Below the pieces are notes generated by a model. The model was not told where the DNA came from and searched no databases. It saw only the letters and a program-made list of their open reading frames with translations. 14,747 bases of DNA from assembly GCA_011391455.1 (NCBI GenBank), contig JAABQN010000024.1:1-14747 (forward strand), given 5' to 3'. Positions 6,428 to 13,146 of this stretch are shown piece by piece. Within the stretch, counting starts at the first letter, position 1; every line of letters begins with the position of its first letter. Origin of the DNA: Nitrospiraceae bacterium (GTDB lineage: Bacteria; Nitrospirota; Nitrospiria; Nitrospirales; Nitrospiraceae). Made by a program: the position numbers and the translations under genes.

Positions 6428-7216
6428 CTACCTCCCGATGTCCCCTAATGGCTGGTCCGTCACAATCAAGGTCCCGCGAGGATTGGGGGCAAGGATGTTT
6501 GAGGTGTCGAGCGCTTCCCGACCGGGAGTGGGGTGGCAGTCGGGAGTGATTACCATCCCCCAATGTTGATTTTCGCTGCATGTGTTGTCGACGAGGAGCG
6601 CCTCTGCGTGATGAAAGAGGAGAATGCCGCTCAGCATATTTTCTCGACACTGATTCCTGACGAGTTCCGGATGGCTTCCAGGATCCCGCACCGCAATACC
6701 GAAATGGTGGTTGCTTCGGCAAAGATTCTCGGCAATCCTCGGCTGTGCCCCTGCAAATACGAAAATCCCTGATTCGCGGTTGCCACAGACTTCGTTTTCA
6801 ACAAATGTCGGCCGTGATTGCGGCCCGTAAATCACGACACCGGACAGAATACCTTCTGTGGCACGGCACTGTGTCACGACGCAAGTACTATCGAGCAGGT
6901 TCATCGCTGAATGCTGATCGCTACCGACGTAGCGAAACGTGATGCCGGAGATGCGACCGCTTGGAACCTGTTGTAGATAGAGGGGCCCACCACGGCGGGA
7001 GAATATCTGTACCTTGTCCCGATCGGCCCCCACCAAATGAATCGGTCGCCCCGTGATGAAGACTTTGTCCTCATAGATCCCGGGACGTACAAAGACTTGG
7101 TCATGCTCTTTTGCATCGAGTAGTGCCGCACTGGGTCGCGGGTACGAGTCGCCGTTATTTGCGTCGACAATCAAGGTCTTTCCACCGAGTGGATTCGGCG
7201 GTGGATCAGTCATCAT
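6428..7216 (-). CDS. Right-handed parallel beta-helix repeat protein
   Basis: The protein has 262 residues. After an LIVDANNGDSYPRPSAAL start and a segment typical of beta-helix caps (VFVRPGIYEDKVFITGRPIHLVGA, about 42-65), several PbH1-type turns follow: GVVIYGPQSRPTFVENEVCGN, GIFVFAGAQPRIAENLCRSN, GIAVRDPGSHPELVRNQCREN and GILLFHHAEALLVDNTCSEN. Each turn has a Cys or hydrophobic residue in register with N-x-C. This is the NosD/FBXO11-like beta-helix fold, which often binds carbohydrate or acts as a structural scaffold (family knowledge); the ligand is unknown. There is no signal peptide or lipobox, so it should be cytoplasmic, which is less usual for this fold. Tandem ATGs at 7216 and 7213 follow GGGAG. 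The gene is enclosed by two direct copies of an 88-bp array (6327 and 7254), an arrangement resembling a cassette. Confidence 0.85.
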   Translation of the reverse strand: MMTDPPPNPLGGKTLIVDANNGDSYPRPSAALLDAKEHDQVFVRPGIYEDKVFITGRPIHLVGADRDKVQIFSRRGGPLYLQQVPSGRISGITFRYVGSDQHSAMNLLDSTCVVTQCRATEGILSGVVIYGPQSRPTFVENEVCGNRESGIFVFAGAQPRIAENLCRSNHHFGIAVRDPGSHPELVRNQCRENMLSGILLFHHAEALLVDNTCSENQHWGMVITPDCHPTPGREALDTSNILAPNPRGTLIVTDQPLGDIGR

Positions 7217-7633
7217 GTCCCACTCCCTTCACCCCGTCGTACTTGTTCATTTCGTTTGTTTGGTTTGTCTTGTTTATTTGGTTGAACCCGACCGACAAAA
7301 TAAACCAAATAAACCAAACAAACCAGTCAGGCCAGACAGACTGCGTCGCATTATTTCGGTCACAAGCATGCAAGTCAAGGTTTCCGCAAACCGTTTACCG
7401 AAGCCACTTCATAGGGGCCTGTTTCAATATGTCAAGGGTAGAGGCTCGCGCACAGATCGTACAATTCTGTCGCTGTGGCGGGGGTCACCACTCGGTAAAT
7501 CCTGGTATCGAATGGCGTCAAGCTCTTGGATTCCCATCGATTTTAGTCATGCCGGCTAGTTGCGAGGTGGCATGGCGATTGCGTTATTGCAGGGGGATTG
7601 GTAGCGAGACTGTCTCGAGCAGTACGGAGGGAT
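7217..7633. other. Gap between beta-helix gene and TPR gene
   Basis: These 417 bp hold the second nonamer array (7254-7341) and otherwise nothing I can support. Open frames across it (for example 7215-7559 plus) owe their openness to the stop-free array and are not gene-like. Promoters for the flanking divergent genes must be here, but no good match was seen. Confidence 0.45.
7254..7341. repeat. 88-bp palindromic nonamer array, copy 2
   Basis: It has the same layout as copy 1: four GTT-units (7254-7289), a 7-bp centre (7290-7296) and five AAC/GAC-type units (7297-7341). Unit GTTTGTTTG (7254-7262) is the exact reverse complement of unit CAAACAAAC (7315-7323), and the intervening units pair with a few mismatches, giving a stem of about 27 bp. 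The array lies 37 bp upstream of the beta-helix start codon. Confidence 0.8.
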
Positions 7634-8149
7634 ATGATGAACATACTGAAGATCGTGCTCACAACAATGATCGCAGTGCTGTTTTCTCTCAACCTCGCCT
7701 TCGCTGCCCCCGCCAAGGTGCAGGATTCGTCTCGACACCTCTATGACCGCGTGATGGAAGAGTATAAGCACAGGGACTACACGGCCGCGCTGGCTGGTTT
7801 TCGATTCTTTCTAGAACTCCATGGACAGTCCTCGCTGGCAGCTAACGCACAATACCTGGTGGCAGAATGTCAGTACCGATTGGGGCGCTATAAAGAAGCC
7901 TTAAAATCCTACTATCACGTTGTATCCTACTACCCGCTCAGTCCGAAGCTTGCAGCTTCTACCTTGCGAATTGGGCAAACCTACACGAGGCTAAAGGATC
8001 ATGAGAAAGCTCATATGATGTATGAGCGAGTGGTCGATCAATATCCTGAAAGCGCTGAAGCTGAGACGGCACGGAAAGCACTCGATACCGCGCCGATGCG
8101 GGAGGAGGAGCCGACCCCTCAACGGATCAGCAACGGCTCGCTCGACTAG
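7634..8149 (+). CDS. Secreted tetratricopeptide-repeat protein (YbgF/BamD-like TPR)
   Basis: The protein has 171 residues. The start at 7634 (tandem ATG) is chosen over an upstream in-frame codon because GGAGG at 7626-7630 precedes it and a clean signal peptide follows (MNILKIVLTTMIAVLFSLNLAFA, cleavage after about residue 24). The mature part has three TPR-like units: about 33-66 (LYDRVMEEYKHRDYTAALAGFRFFLELH), 70-103 (NAQYLVAECQYRLGRYKEALKSYYHVVSYYP) and 107-140 (AASTLRIGQTYTRLKDHEKAHMMYERVVDQYP). The C-terminal tail is polar and probably disordered. This is the pattern of periplasmic TPR proteins such as CpoB/YbgF, which help envelope complexes, but no Tol or Pal genes are nearby, so the partner is unknown. 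No lipobox Cys is present, unlike BamD. Confidence 0.85.
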   Translation: MMNILKIVLTTMIAVLFSLNLAFAAPAKVQDSSRHLYDRVMEEYKHRDYTAALAGFRFFLELHGQSSLAANAQYLVAECQYRLGRYKEALKSYYHVVSYYPLSPKLAASTLRIGQTYTRLKDHEKAHMMYERVVDQYPESAEAETARKALDTAPMREEEPTPQRISNGSLD

Positions 8150-8179
8150 CAGGATCCCGACAAGTCCGCCCGCACGAAG

Positions 8180-8224
8180 AAGGTTGAGGTTGAGATAAAG
8201 CGAGCCTGATCTTAGCTCAACCTT
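8180..8224. terminator. Inverted repeat between converging TPR and DUF2726 genes
   Basis: AAGGTTGAG (8180-8188) pairs with CTCAACCTT (8216-8224) over 9 bp, with a long loop that contains a second GGTTGAG, so more than one register is possible. The position between two converging stop codons suggests a shared terminator. No T-run is visible. Confidence 0.35.
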
Positions 8225-8260
8225 GACCTCAGCCTTCCTCGCTTGCTGCGGCAGTGGCAG

Positions 8261-8776
8261 TCACTCATCTTCACAGACGCCAAATAGTTGAGCCAGTTGA
8301 GGTACTGTATAGGACGTGTTGGGTTTCAAAGTGGTCAACGTAATGCCTGCTGCCTGTAGTACTGACTGTATCTCCCGTCTCCGAATGACCTCCTGTGGCT
8401 GAGCGGGGAACCCTTCCTCCAGTAGCACAACCTGCTCCGCAGCCTTCGTTCCCGGGTGGACCAACACAAAGTCGAGTTGTTTTAGCGCGATCTGTCTCAG
8501 CACCTGAGACCGCGCTGTTCCTTCTGCCTCGACACTGACAACAGACCAGAGCGGAACCCTTGCAAAGACAAGATAGTGGTCTTCCACTGCCAAACGGATA
8601 AGATTGTAGAGCAAGAGATCAGTGTCGGTCAGTAGAGGCTGGGGACGTAACGTGACGTTAGGAGGAAGGACAAAGGGCTCTTTTCCGACTGACCCAGCAG
8701 TTGACGAGCTCTTCAGCCGCCAAACCAGAAATGCCAGGAGTACGATGGCAAGGCCGATGAATACATACTCCATCAT
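8261..8776 (-). CDS. Membrane-anchored DUF2726 domain protein
   Basis: The protein has about 171 residues from the ATG at 8776. An upstream ATG at 8836 would overlap anmK by 53 bp and adds a non-conserved leader, so it is less likely. The N-terminus is one transmembrane helix (YVFIGLAIVLLAFLVWRL), then a Ser/Gly linker, then a DUF2726 domain (about 40-160): LLTDTDLLLYNLIRLAVEDHYLVFARVPLWSVVSVE, then QIALKQLDFVLVHP and VVLLEEGFP, and AAGITLTTLKP. DUF2726 has an endonuclease-like appearance in general (inference), but the usual IELDD-type acidic strand is changed to VVLLEEG here, so catalysis is doubtful. It follows anmK by 7 bp and is probably co-transcribed. The Shine-Dalgarno is weak, consistent with translational coupling. 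The function is not known. Confidence 0.72.
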   Translation of the reverse strand: MMEYVFIGLAIVLLAFLVWRLKSSSTAGSVGKEPFVLPPNVTLRPQPLLTDTDLLLYNLIRLAVEDHYLVFARVPLWSVVSVEAEGTARSQVLRQIALKQLDFVLVHPGTKAAEQVVLLEEGFPAQPQEVIRRREIQSVLQAAGITLTTLKPNTSYTVPQLAQLFGVCEDE

Positions 8777-8783
8777 GTCTCGA

Positions 8784-9959
8784 TCACCCGGGAAGGGATT
8801 CACGCCAGCGAGGTCCATTTGGGACAATTGTGCCAAGGAGTACCGGATGGTTCGCGCCTGTCACAGAAGGGATGTTGCCCCACTCTCCAGTTACGGTTTG
8901 GTAGGCCAATAGGGCAAAGGCCACAGCCTCAAACACTTTACTGTCCCATCCCAGGGCCTCAAATGTGGTGACCGATACGGGGGCGAAGACCGTTGCGAGG
9001 TGGCTCATAATTGCACGGTTACGGACGCCACCGCCACCCACCACCACTTCATCGATCTCGCCGCTGATCCACCGCCGTGAGGTTCCCACCGCCTTGGCGG
9101 TCCACATACTGCAGGTTGCCAATAGATCTTCGATCGAGAGGGTGCGTTGCTGCTGGATTGCGATGAGTTCCTCGATGAGATCAGGACCGAATACTTCACG
9201 CCCAGTCGATTTGGGTGGCCGTTTGGACAGGAAGGGATGCGCGAGGAGCTTGCCTAACAATCGTGAATCGACCTGCCCTTTCATGGCCAGTTTCCCATCA
9301 CGATCCATCAACAATCGCCCGTGGGTTACACGCGCCATAAGACTGTCCAGCACCATATTGGCTGGCCCCGTATCGAATGCCTGCACCTTGTTGAGGTGTC
9401 CCCCTTTCGGCACATAGGTCACGTTGCTGATGCCACCGAGATTCACCACTAATCGCGCGCGACGCGGATGCTTCAAGAGCAGCGCATGGGCTGCCGGAGT
9501 CAAGGGGGCCCCTTGGCCTCCTGCGGCGATGTCACGGGGGCGGAAATTGGCCACAATGGTAATTCCTGTTCGTTCGGCAATGACGGCTGGCTCGGCGATT
9601 TGGAGGGTGGAACGAATGGCCCCGACTCCCGGCGCATGGATACCATGCGGAAGATGATGCAGGGTTTGACCATGAGAACCGATCAATGCCACATCGCTCG
9701 GTTGAAGTTTCGCCTGCCGAATGACTTGTAGTGCCGCATTCGCAAACCATTCACCAAGTAGCGCATTGAGGTGACATACCTCCGCGACCGTTCCTGAGAC
9801 CGATGCGGAGAGAATACGCTGTTGTAACGAGCGTGGATAGGCCAGCGTGTGTGCCGCGAGCGTTCTCGCCTTCAGTGTGCGCCCGCGCCCGGTAATGTCC
9901 ACGAGTGCCGCATCGACCCCATCACCGGATGTTCCAGACATAAGTCCCACGACGCGCAT
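8784..9959 (-). CDS. anmK: Anhydro-N-acetylmuramic acid kinase
   Basis: The protein has 391 residues, close to the usual family length of about 370. The N-terminus has the phosphate-binding motif MSGTSGDGVDAALVD (7-21), and GSHGQTLHHLP (94-104), NFRPRDIAAGGQGAPL (138-153), VNLGGISNVTY (172-182) and FDTGPANMVLD (195-205, with the conserved Asp) follow in family order. The gene product converts 1,6-anhydro-N-acetylmuramic acid and ATP to MurNAc-6-phosphate in the cytoplasm, part of murein recycling (family knowledge). GGAGAAG lies upstream of the ATG. It is the first gene of a two-gene minus-strand unit with the DUF2726 gene and is divergent from znuA. The lytic transglycosylase at 2292-2996 makes the type of product this enzyme recycles. 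Confidence 0.95.
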   Translation of the reverse strand: MRVVGLMSGTSGDGVDAALVDITGRGRTLKARTLAAHTLAYPRSLQQRILSASVSGTVAEVCHLNALLGEWFANAALQVIRQAKLQPSDVALIGSHGQTLHHLPHGIHAPGVGAIRSTLQIAEPAVIAERTGITIVANFRPRDIAAGGQGAPLTPAAHALLLKHPRRARLVVNLGGISNVTYVPKGGHLNKVQAFDTGPANMVLDSLMARVTHGRLLMDRDGKLAMKGQVDSRLLGKLLAHPFLSKRPPKSTGREVFGPDLIEELIAIQQQRTLSIEDLLATCSMWTAKAVGTSRRWISGEIDEVVVGGGGVRNRAIMSHLATVFAPVSVTTFEALGWDSKVFEAVAFALLAYQTVTGEWGNIPSVTGANHPVLLGTIVPNGPRWRESLPG

Positions 9960-9982
9960 TTCTTGACTTCTCCAGTGATGCG

Positions 9983-10012
9983 TTGCAAGTGCGGTAGGCT
10001 TGCTACGCTAAT
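9983..10012 (+). promoter_or_regulatory. Possible promoter for the zinc-uptake operon
   Basis: TTGCAA (9983-9988) and GCTAAT (10007-10012) are spaced 18 bp apart, each matching four of six consensus positions, in the 142-bp divergent gap between anmK and znuA. No recognisable Zur or Fur box was seen. TTGTTG (10075-10080) and CAACAA (10087-10092) form a small hairpin just before the znuA Shine-Dalgarno. Confidence 0.25.
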
Positions 10013-10101
10013 AGAACTCGCCGGAAGGGTCAAGCAGGGAAAACATCATGACGGAGTTTTCGAGACCGGCCAAGTTGTTGCGTTGACAACAAGGGAACCC
10101 A

Positions 10102-11049
10102 ATGTTACCGTCCTCGCCCATGTTTAATCTCCGATTGGCACGCCTGGCTTGGATAATCCTCATTAGTTACGTGTTGCTCGCAGCGCCTCTGGCATTTGCC
10201 GCCCCTCCTACGGAGCCCCTCAATATTGTGGTCACGATTCCTGTATTGAAGGATCTAGCCGAACAAGTTGGCGGTCCCCATGTACGGGTAACCTCTCTAC
10301 TGAACGGCTATGAAAACGAACATACCTATTCCCCTAAGCCAAGCGATCTCGTTGCCGTCCGGAAAGCTCGGCTACTGTTCGAAGTTGGGATCGGGCTTGA
10401 AGTCTGGGTCTCTTCGTTGGTGAAAAATGCCGGCAGCGCATCGCTCAGGGTCGTCACCACCTCTAAGGGCATCGCGCTTCTTCGCGACAGACAAGATCGT
10501 GGCGGCTCAGCTCATGCCGGCGAAGAAGAGGAACGAGGGAATCCTCACGTGTGGTTGGATCCTGAGAATGCGATGACTATGATGCGGCACATTACGGAAG
10601 CACTTATTCAGGTAGACCCGGCGCATGCCACGGAATACCGAGCCAATCAGGCCTCCTATCTTCGGAAACTGGATCAACTTCGACAGGACTTGAGTGATCG
10701 GATTACACGCCTTGTCGATCGGCGATTCATCGCCCATCACCCTGCCTGGCCATATTTCGCACGGAGGTTTGGGCTCCAGATCGTCGGGACGATTCAACCG
10801 CAATCCGGCAGCGAGCCGTCGGCTCTCCAGCTTCACAGCCTCATCGCGAAGATCAAAAAGGAACGGATTAAGGTCGTGGTCTCGGAAATCCAGCTGAGTC
10901 AAAAGATTCCAGATCTGTTGGCCAAGGAGACCGGAGCGCGCGTGGTCGTGCTCACCACTCTCACGGGAGGCCTCCCGAATACAGAGACCTATATCGACAT
11001 GCTCCGTTATAATGTGCTCCAATTGACCAATGCGCTGGAAGTGCCCTAG
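10102..11049 (+). CDS. znuA: Metal ABC transporter substrate-binding protein (ZnuA-like)
   Basis: The protein has 315 residues. A signal peptide covers residues 1-34 (WIILISYVLLAAPLAFA, cleavage before APP). It belongs to the cluster A-I/ZnuA family: IVVTIPVLKDLAEQVGG (42-58), then putative metal ligands His74 (NEHTYSPKPSD), His149 (GNPHVWLDPEN), His213 (AHHPAWPYF) and an acidic residue, Glu262 (VVSEIQLS). It would capture Zn2+ or Mn2+ in the periplasm. The His-rich loop of many ZnuA proteins is replaced by a short acidic stretch (SAHAGEEEERG, 136-146). The start at 10102 is supported by AGGGA a few bases upstream; ATG at 10120 has none. It is the first gene of a znuA-znuC-znuB order. The exact metal cannot be fixed from sequence alone. 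Confidence 0.92.
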   Translation: MLPSSPMFNLRLARLAWIILISYVLLAAPLAFAAPPTEPLNIVVTIPVLKDLAEQVGGPHVRVTSLLNGYENEHTYSPKPSDLVAVRKARLLFEVGIGLEVWVSSLVKNAGSASLRVVTTSKGIALLRDRQDRGGSAHAGEEEERGNPHVWLDPENAMTMMRHITEALIQVDPAHATEYRANQASYLRKLDQLRQDLSDRITRLVDRRFIAHHPAWPYFARRFGLQIVGTIQPQSGSEPSALQLHSLIAKIKKERIKVVVSEIQLSQKIPDLLAKETGARVVVLTTLTGGLPNTETYIDMLRYNVLQLTNALEVP

Positions 11050-11151
11050 TCGAAAATATTAACGTCCAAAGGTCATAAAGTCGCTGGCTCAGAAGGTCAG
11101 GAGACTTGAAGACTTTCGAACGTGCCGACCTTCAGACTTCTCATAATTCTT

Positions 11152-11934
11152 ATGCCGCCTCCGATCATTCATTTCGACCACGCCACGTTCGGGTTTCCCG
11201 GAGTGGTTGCCCTTGAGGATATCTCCCTTGAGATTCAATCCGGCGAGTTCGTTGGGGTTATCGGACCCAATGGGTCTGGAAAGACGACTCTCTGCCGTGC
11301 GGTTCTCGGTTTGATGGCTCCGATGAAGGGGCACCTTAACATCTTCGACTGTGCTTGTGATGAGCTACGCTGTCACCACAGGGCCAGGATCGGTTACCTG
11401 CCTCAGAAGGGAGTGGTCGATCGTAACTTTCCCGTCACGGTACTGGAAACCGTCATGATGGGGCGGTACGGCACATTAGGCCTGTTCGCACGGCCATCAG
11501 GGAAAGACCGTAAGATCGCGCTGGACTCGTTGGCCCATGTGGGGATGGAGGGGTATCGAGACAGTGCGCTGGGCCACCTTTCCGGAGGACAGCAGCAGCG
11601 GGTCTTCATCGCCAGAGCCTTGGCCCAGCAACCGGATGTGTTGCTGCTCGATGAACCGACGACCGGACTGGATATTACGACGCAGCACAATGTTATCGAG
11701 CTGGTGCAGCATCTGCACGAAGAGTTAGGCTTGACCGTCCTTTTGATCACCCACGACATCAACATGATCCGTTCGCGGGTGGACCGGCTTGTGCTCCTCA
11801 AGACTCGCCTTTACGCCGCCGGGCCTCCTGCCGATGTGCTAAAGCCAGAGATTCTCAGCCAGGTCTACGGCAAAGACCTTGTTATTACAGAGAAAGACCT
11901 CGTTATTGTCGAGGACTATCACCACCATCACTGA
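11152..11934 (+). CDS. znuC: Metal ABC transporter ATP-binding protein (ZnuC-like) with duplicated tail and C-terminal HHHH
   Basis: The protein has 260 residues from the ATG at 11152. A GTG at 11122 would add ten residues before the first conserved strand and is less likely, although neither start has a strong Shine-Dalgarno. All ABC motifs are intact: Walker A GPNGSGKT (38-45), Q-loop YLPQKG (Gln85), signature LSGGQQQR (143-150), Walker B VLLLDE (163-168) and switch His201 in LLITHD. It would hydrolyse ATP at the cytoplasmic face to drive metal import with the adjacent permease. The tail is unusual: KDLVITE (241-247) is followed directly by KDLVIVE (248-254), a 21-bp tandem duplication, and the protein ends in DYHHHH, which may bind metal. 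The permease gene begins 11 bp after the stop. Confidence 0.93.
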   Translation: MPPPIIHFDHATFGFPGVVALEDISLEIQSGEFVGVIGPNGSGKTTLCRAVLGLMAPMKGHLNIFDCACDELRCHHRARIGYLPQKGVVDRNFPVTVLETVMMGRYGTLGLFARPSGKDRKIALDSLAHVGMEGYRDSALGHLSGGQQQRVFIARALAQQPDVLLLDEPTTGLDITTQHNVIELVQHLHEELGLTVLLITHDINMIRSRVDRLVLLKTRLYAAGPPADVLKPEILSQVYGKDLVITEKDLVIVEDYHHHH

Positions 11935-11944
11935 CCGCACCACG

Positions 11945-12769
11945 ATGCTCGAATTATTCACCTACGACTTCATGCAACGCTCCCTCCTCGCCGCGGCGAT
12001 GGTAGGGGGGCTCTGCTCGCTCATCGGTGTCTTCGTCGTGCTCCGGGGGCTGGCTTTTATGGGAGCAGGCACAGCCCATGCGGCGTTTGCCGGAGTTGCG
12101 CTCGGCTATCTCATGGGCTGGCCACCGCTGCTTATGGCCATTCTCTTCGGTCTCGCCACGGTCTGGGTTACGGGATGGGTAGAAGAAAAAGGCCGGATGA
12201 AACTGGATGTCTCCATCGGCATTCTCTATACCGCCACCATGGCCCTGGCCATTCTCTTCATCGGCCTCATGAAGACCTATAACGCCGAGATCTATGGCTA
12301 CCTCTTCGGAAATGTGCTTGCCGTGACTAGTGAGGAGCTGGGCATAATTGCCGGGTTGAGCATCGTCGTCATTGGTGCGATTGTGCTGTTCTCGAAAGAA
12401 CTGTACTTTATTGCATTCGACCAGGAAATGGCGGAAGCTTCCGGCGTGCCGGCCCGGCGCATATTTTTTCTCTTACTGACCCTGATCGCGCTCACGGTAG
12501 TGATATCGCTCAAGACCGTCGGCGCGATCCTTGTCTTCGCGATGATTCTGATTCCAGCTTCAACCGCCTACCAACTGACGCATAGTCTCTCGACGCTGAC
12601 CTGGTATTCGGTCCTTATCGGAATTACTTGCTCAGTGGGAGGAGTGCTCATCTCCTCCTACTGGGATATTCCCTCCGGTCCCGCCATTGTGTTGCTTGCC
12701 ACAGTGCTGTTCTTTGTTGCGGTCATTTTTTCTCCCAAACGACAGCGGCAATCTCTTGCCGCTACTTGA
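11945..12769 (+). CDS. znuB: Metal ABC transporter permease (ZnuB-like)
   Basis: The protein has 274 residues, the standard length of the ABC-3 permease family. Multiple hydrophobic segments include SLLAAAMVGGLCSLIGVFVVL (13-33), PLLMAILFGLATVWVTGWV (61-79), TATMALAILFIGLM (96-109), GIIAGLSIVVIGAIVLF (133-149), FFLLLTLIALTVVISL (174-189), VGAILVFAMILIPA (192-205) and a C-terminal pair at about 222-261. Family motifs are GLAFMGAGTAHAAFAGVALG (35-54) and FDQEMAEASGVP (158-169). It forms the inner-membrane channel with ZnuC. The ATG at 11945 was preferred over an upstream start inside znuC because the first helix is complete from there. The last base of the TGA stop is the first base of the short repeat copy at 12769. 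Confidence 0.93.
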   Translation: MLELFTYDFMQRSLLAAAMVGGLCSLIGVFVVLRGLAFMGAGTAHAAFAGVALGYLMGWPPLLMAILFGLATVWVTGWVEEKGRMKLDVSIGILYTATMALAILFIGLMKTYNAEIYGYLFGNVLAVTSEELGIIAGLSIVVIGAIVLFSKELYFIAFDQEMAEASGVPARRIFFLLLTLIALTVVISLKTVGAILVFAMILIPASTAYQLTHSLSTLTWYSVLIGITCSVGGVLISSYWDIPSGPAIVLLATVLFFVAVIFSPKRQRQSLAAT

Positions 12770-12844
12770 TTCTCCTTCGCCAAATCCCCCGTAGCTTCCG
12801 GCCTTCGCAGCCGAAGCGGCTGCTTCGGCGGAGCTTCATTTCAA
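12769..12844. repeat. Short copy of the dispersed palindromic repeat
   Basis: This 76-bp element matches the long copy at 3582 in its first 65 bp (60 identical) and then jumps directly to the matching right end at GAG (12831-12833), so the 107-bp middle is absent. Its hairpin (12810-12817 with 12822-12829, loop GGCT) carries a C-G pair where the long copy has T-A. It starts on the last base of the znuB stop codon and may terminate the zinc operon. Confidence 0.78.
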
Positions 12845-13146
12845 CTCCCTATCGCGCGTTGCTATCTGAATTCTCTCCCACTTCCCTGTTGGCTCTCCTC
12901 CTGTAGGGCTATCCATACATGCTGTGTCGGCTATGAGACGTTATTCCTCATAGGAAATGGCCCCAGGACTGCTACGAAATCATCCAGAGAAGCTGAAGCC
13001 CGTAAGTATTCATATTGAATAGATAATTCCGGTCATCAGATCACATAGGAGCGAAGTGAGATCGGGGTACCGAACTTGCCTTGCTGACACGGAGAAATGC
13101 GTATCTGTAAGCCATTCACACCAATACATTACGGAGGGTTTCTTCA
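12845..13146. other. Leader region of the beta-barrel gene
   Basis: This 302-bp region has no gene. It contains an inverted repeat CTATGAG/CTCATAG (12931-12937 with 12947-12953) and a perfect symmetric AT-rich site TATTCATATTGAATA (13007-13021) with 6-bp arms, which is a reasonable operator candidate about 125 bp before the start codon. GATAAT (13022-13027) just after it could be a -10, but no matching -35 was found. Confidence 0.4.

Noticed and set aside
6333..6569. Plus-strand frames over nonamer array 1
   Set aside because: The array lacks stop codons in several frames because of its composition, so the frames read as tripeptide repeats and are not genes.
6327..7341. CRISPR-like interpretation of the repeated arrays
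   Set aside because: Units are contiguous 9-mers without spacers, only two arrays occur, and no cas gene is present.
7111..7746. 211-aa plus-strand frame across array 2 and the TPR start
   Set aside because: It is antisense to the beta-helix gene at one end and overlaps the TPR gene at the other, with array-encoded low-complexity peptide in the middle.
8965..9417. 150-aa frame antisense to anmK
   Set aside because: It is a shadow of a highly conserved enzyme gene with all family motifs.
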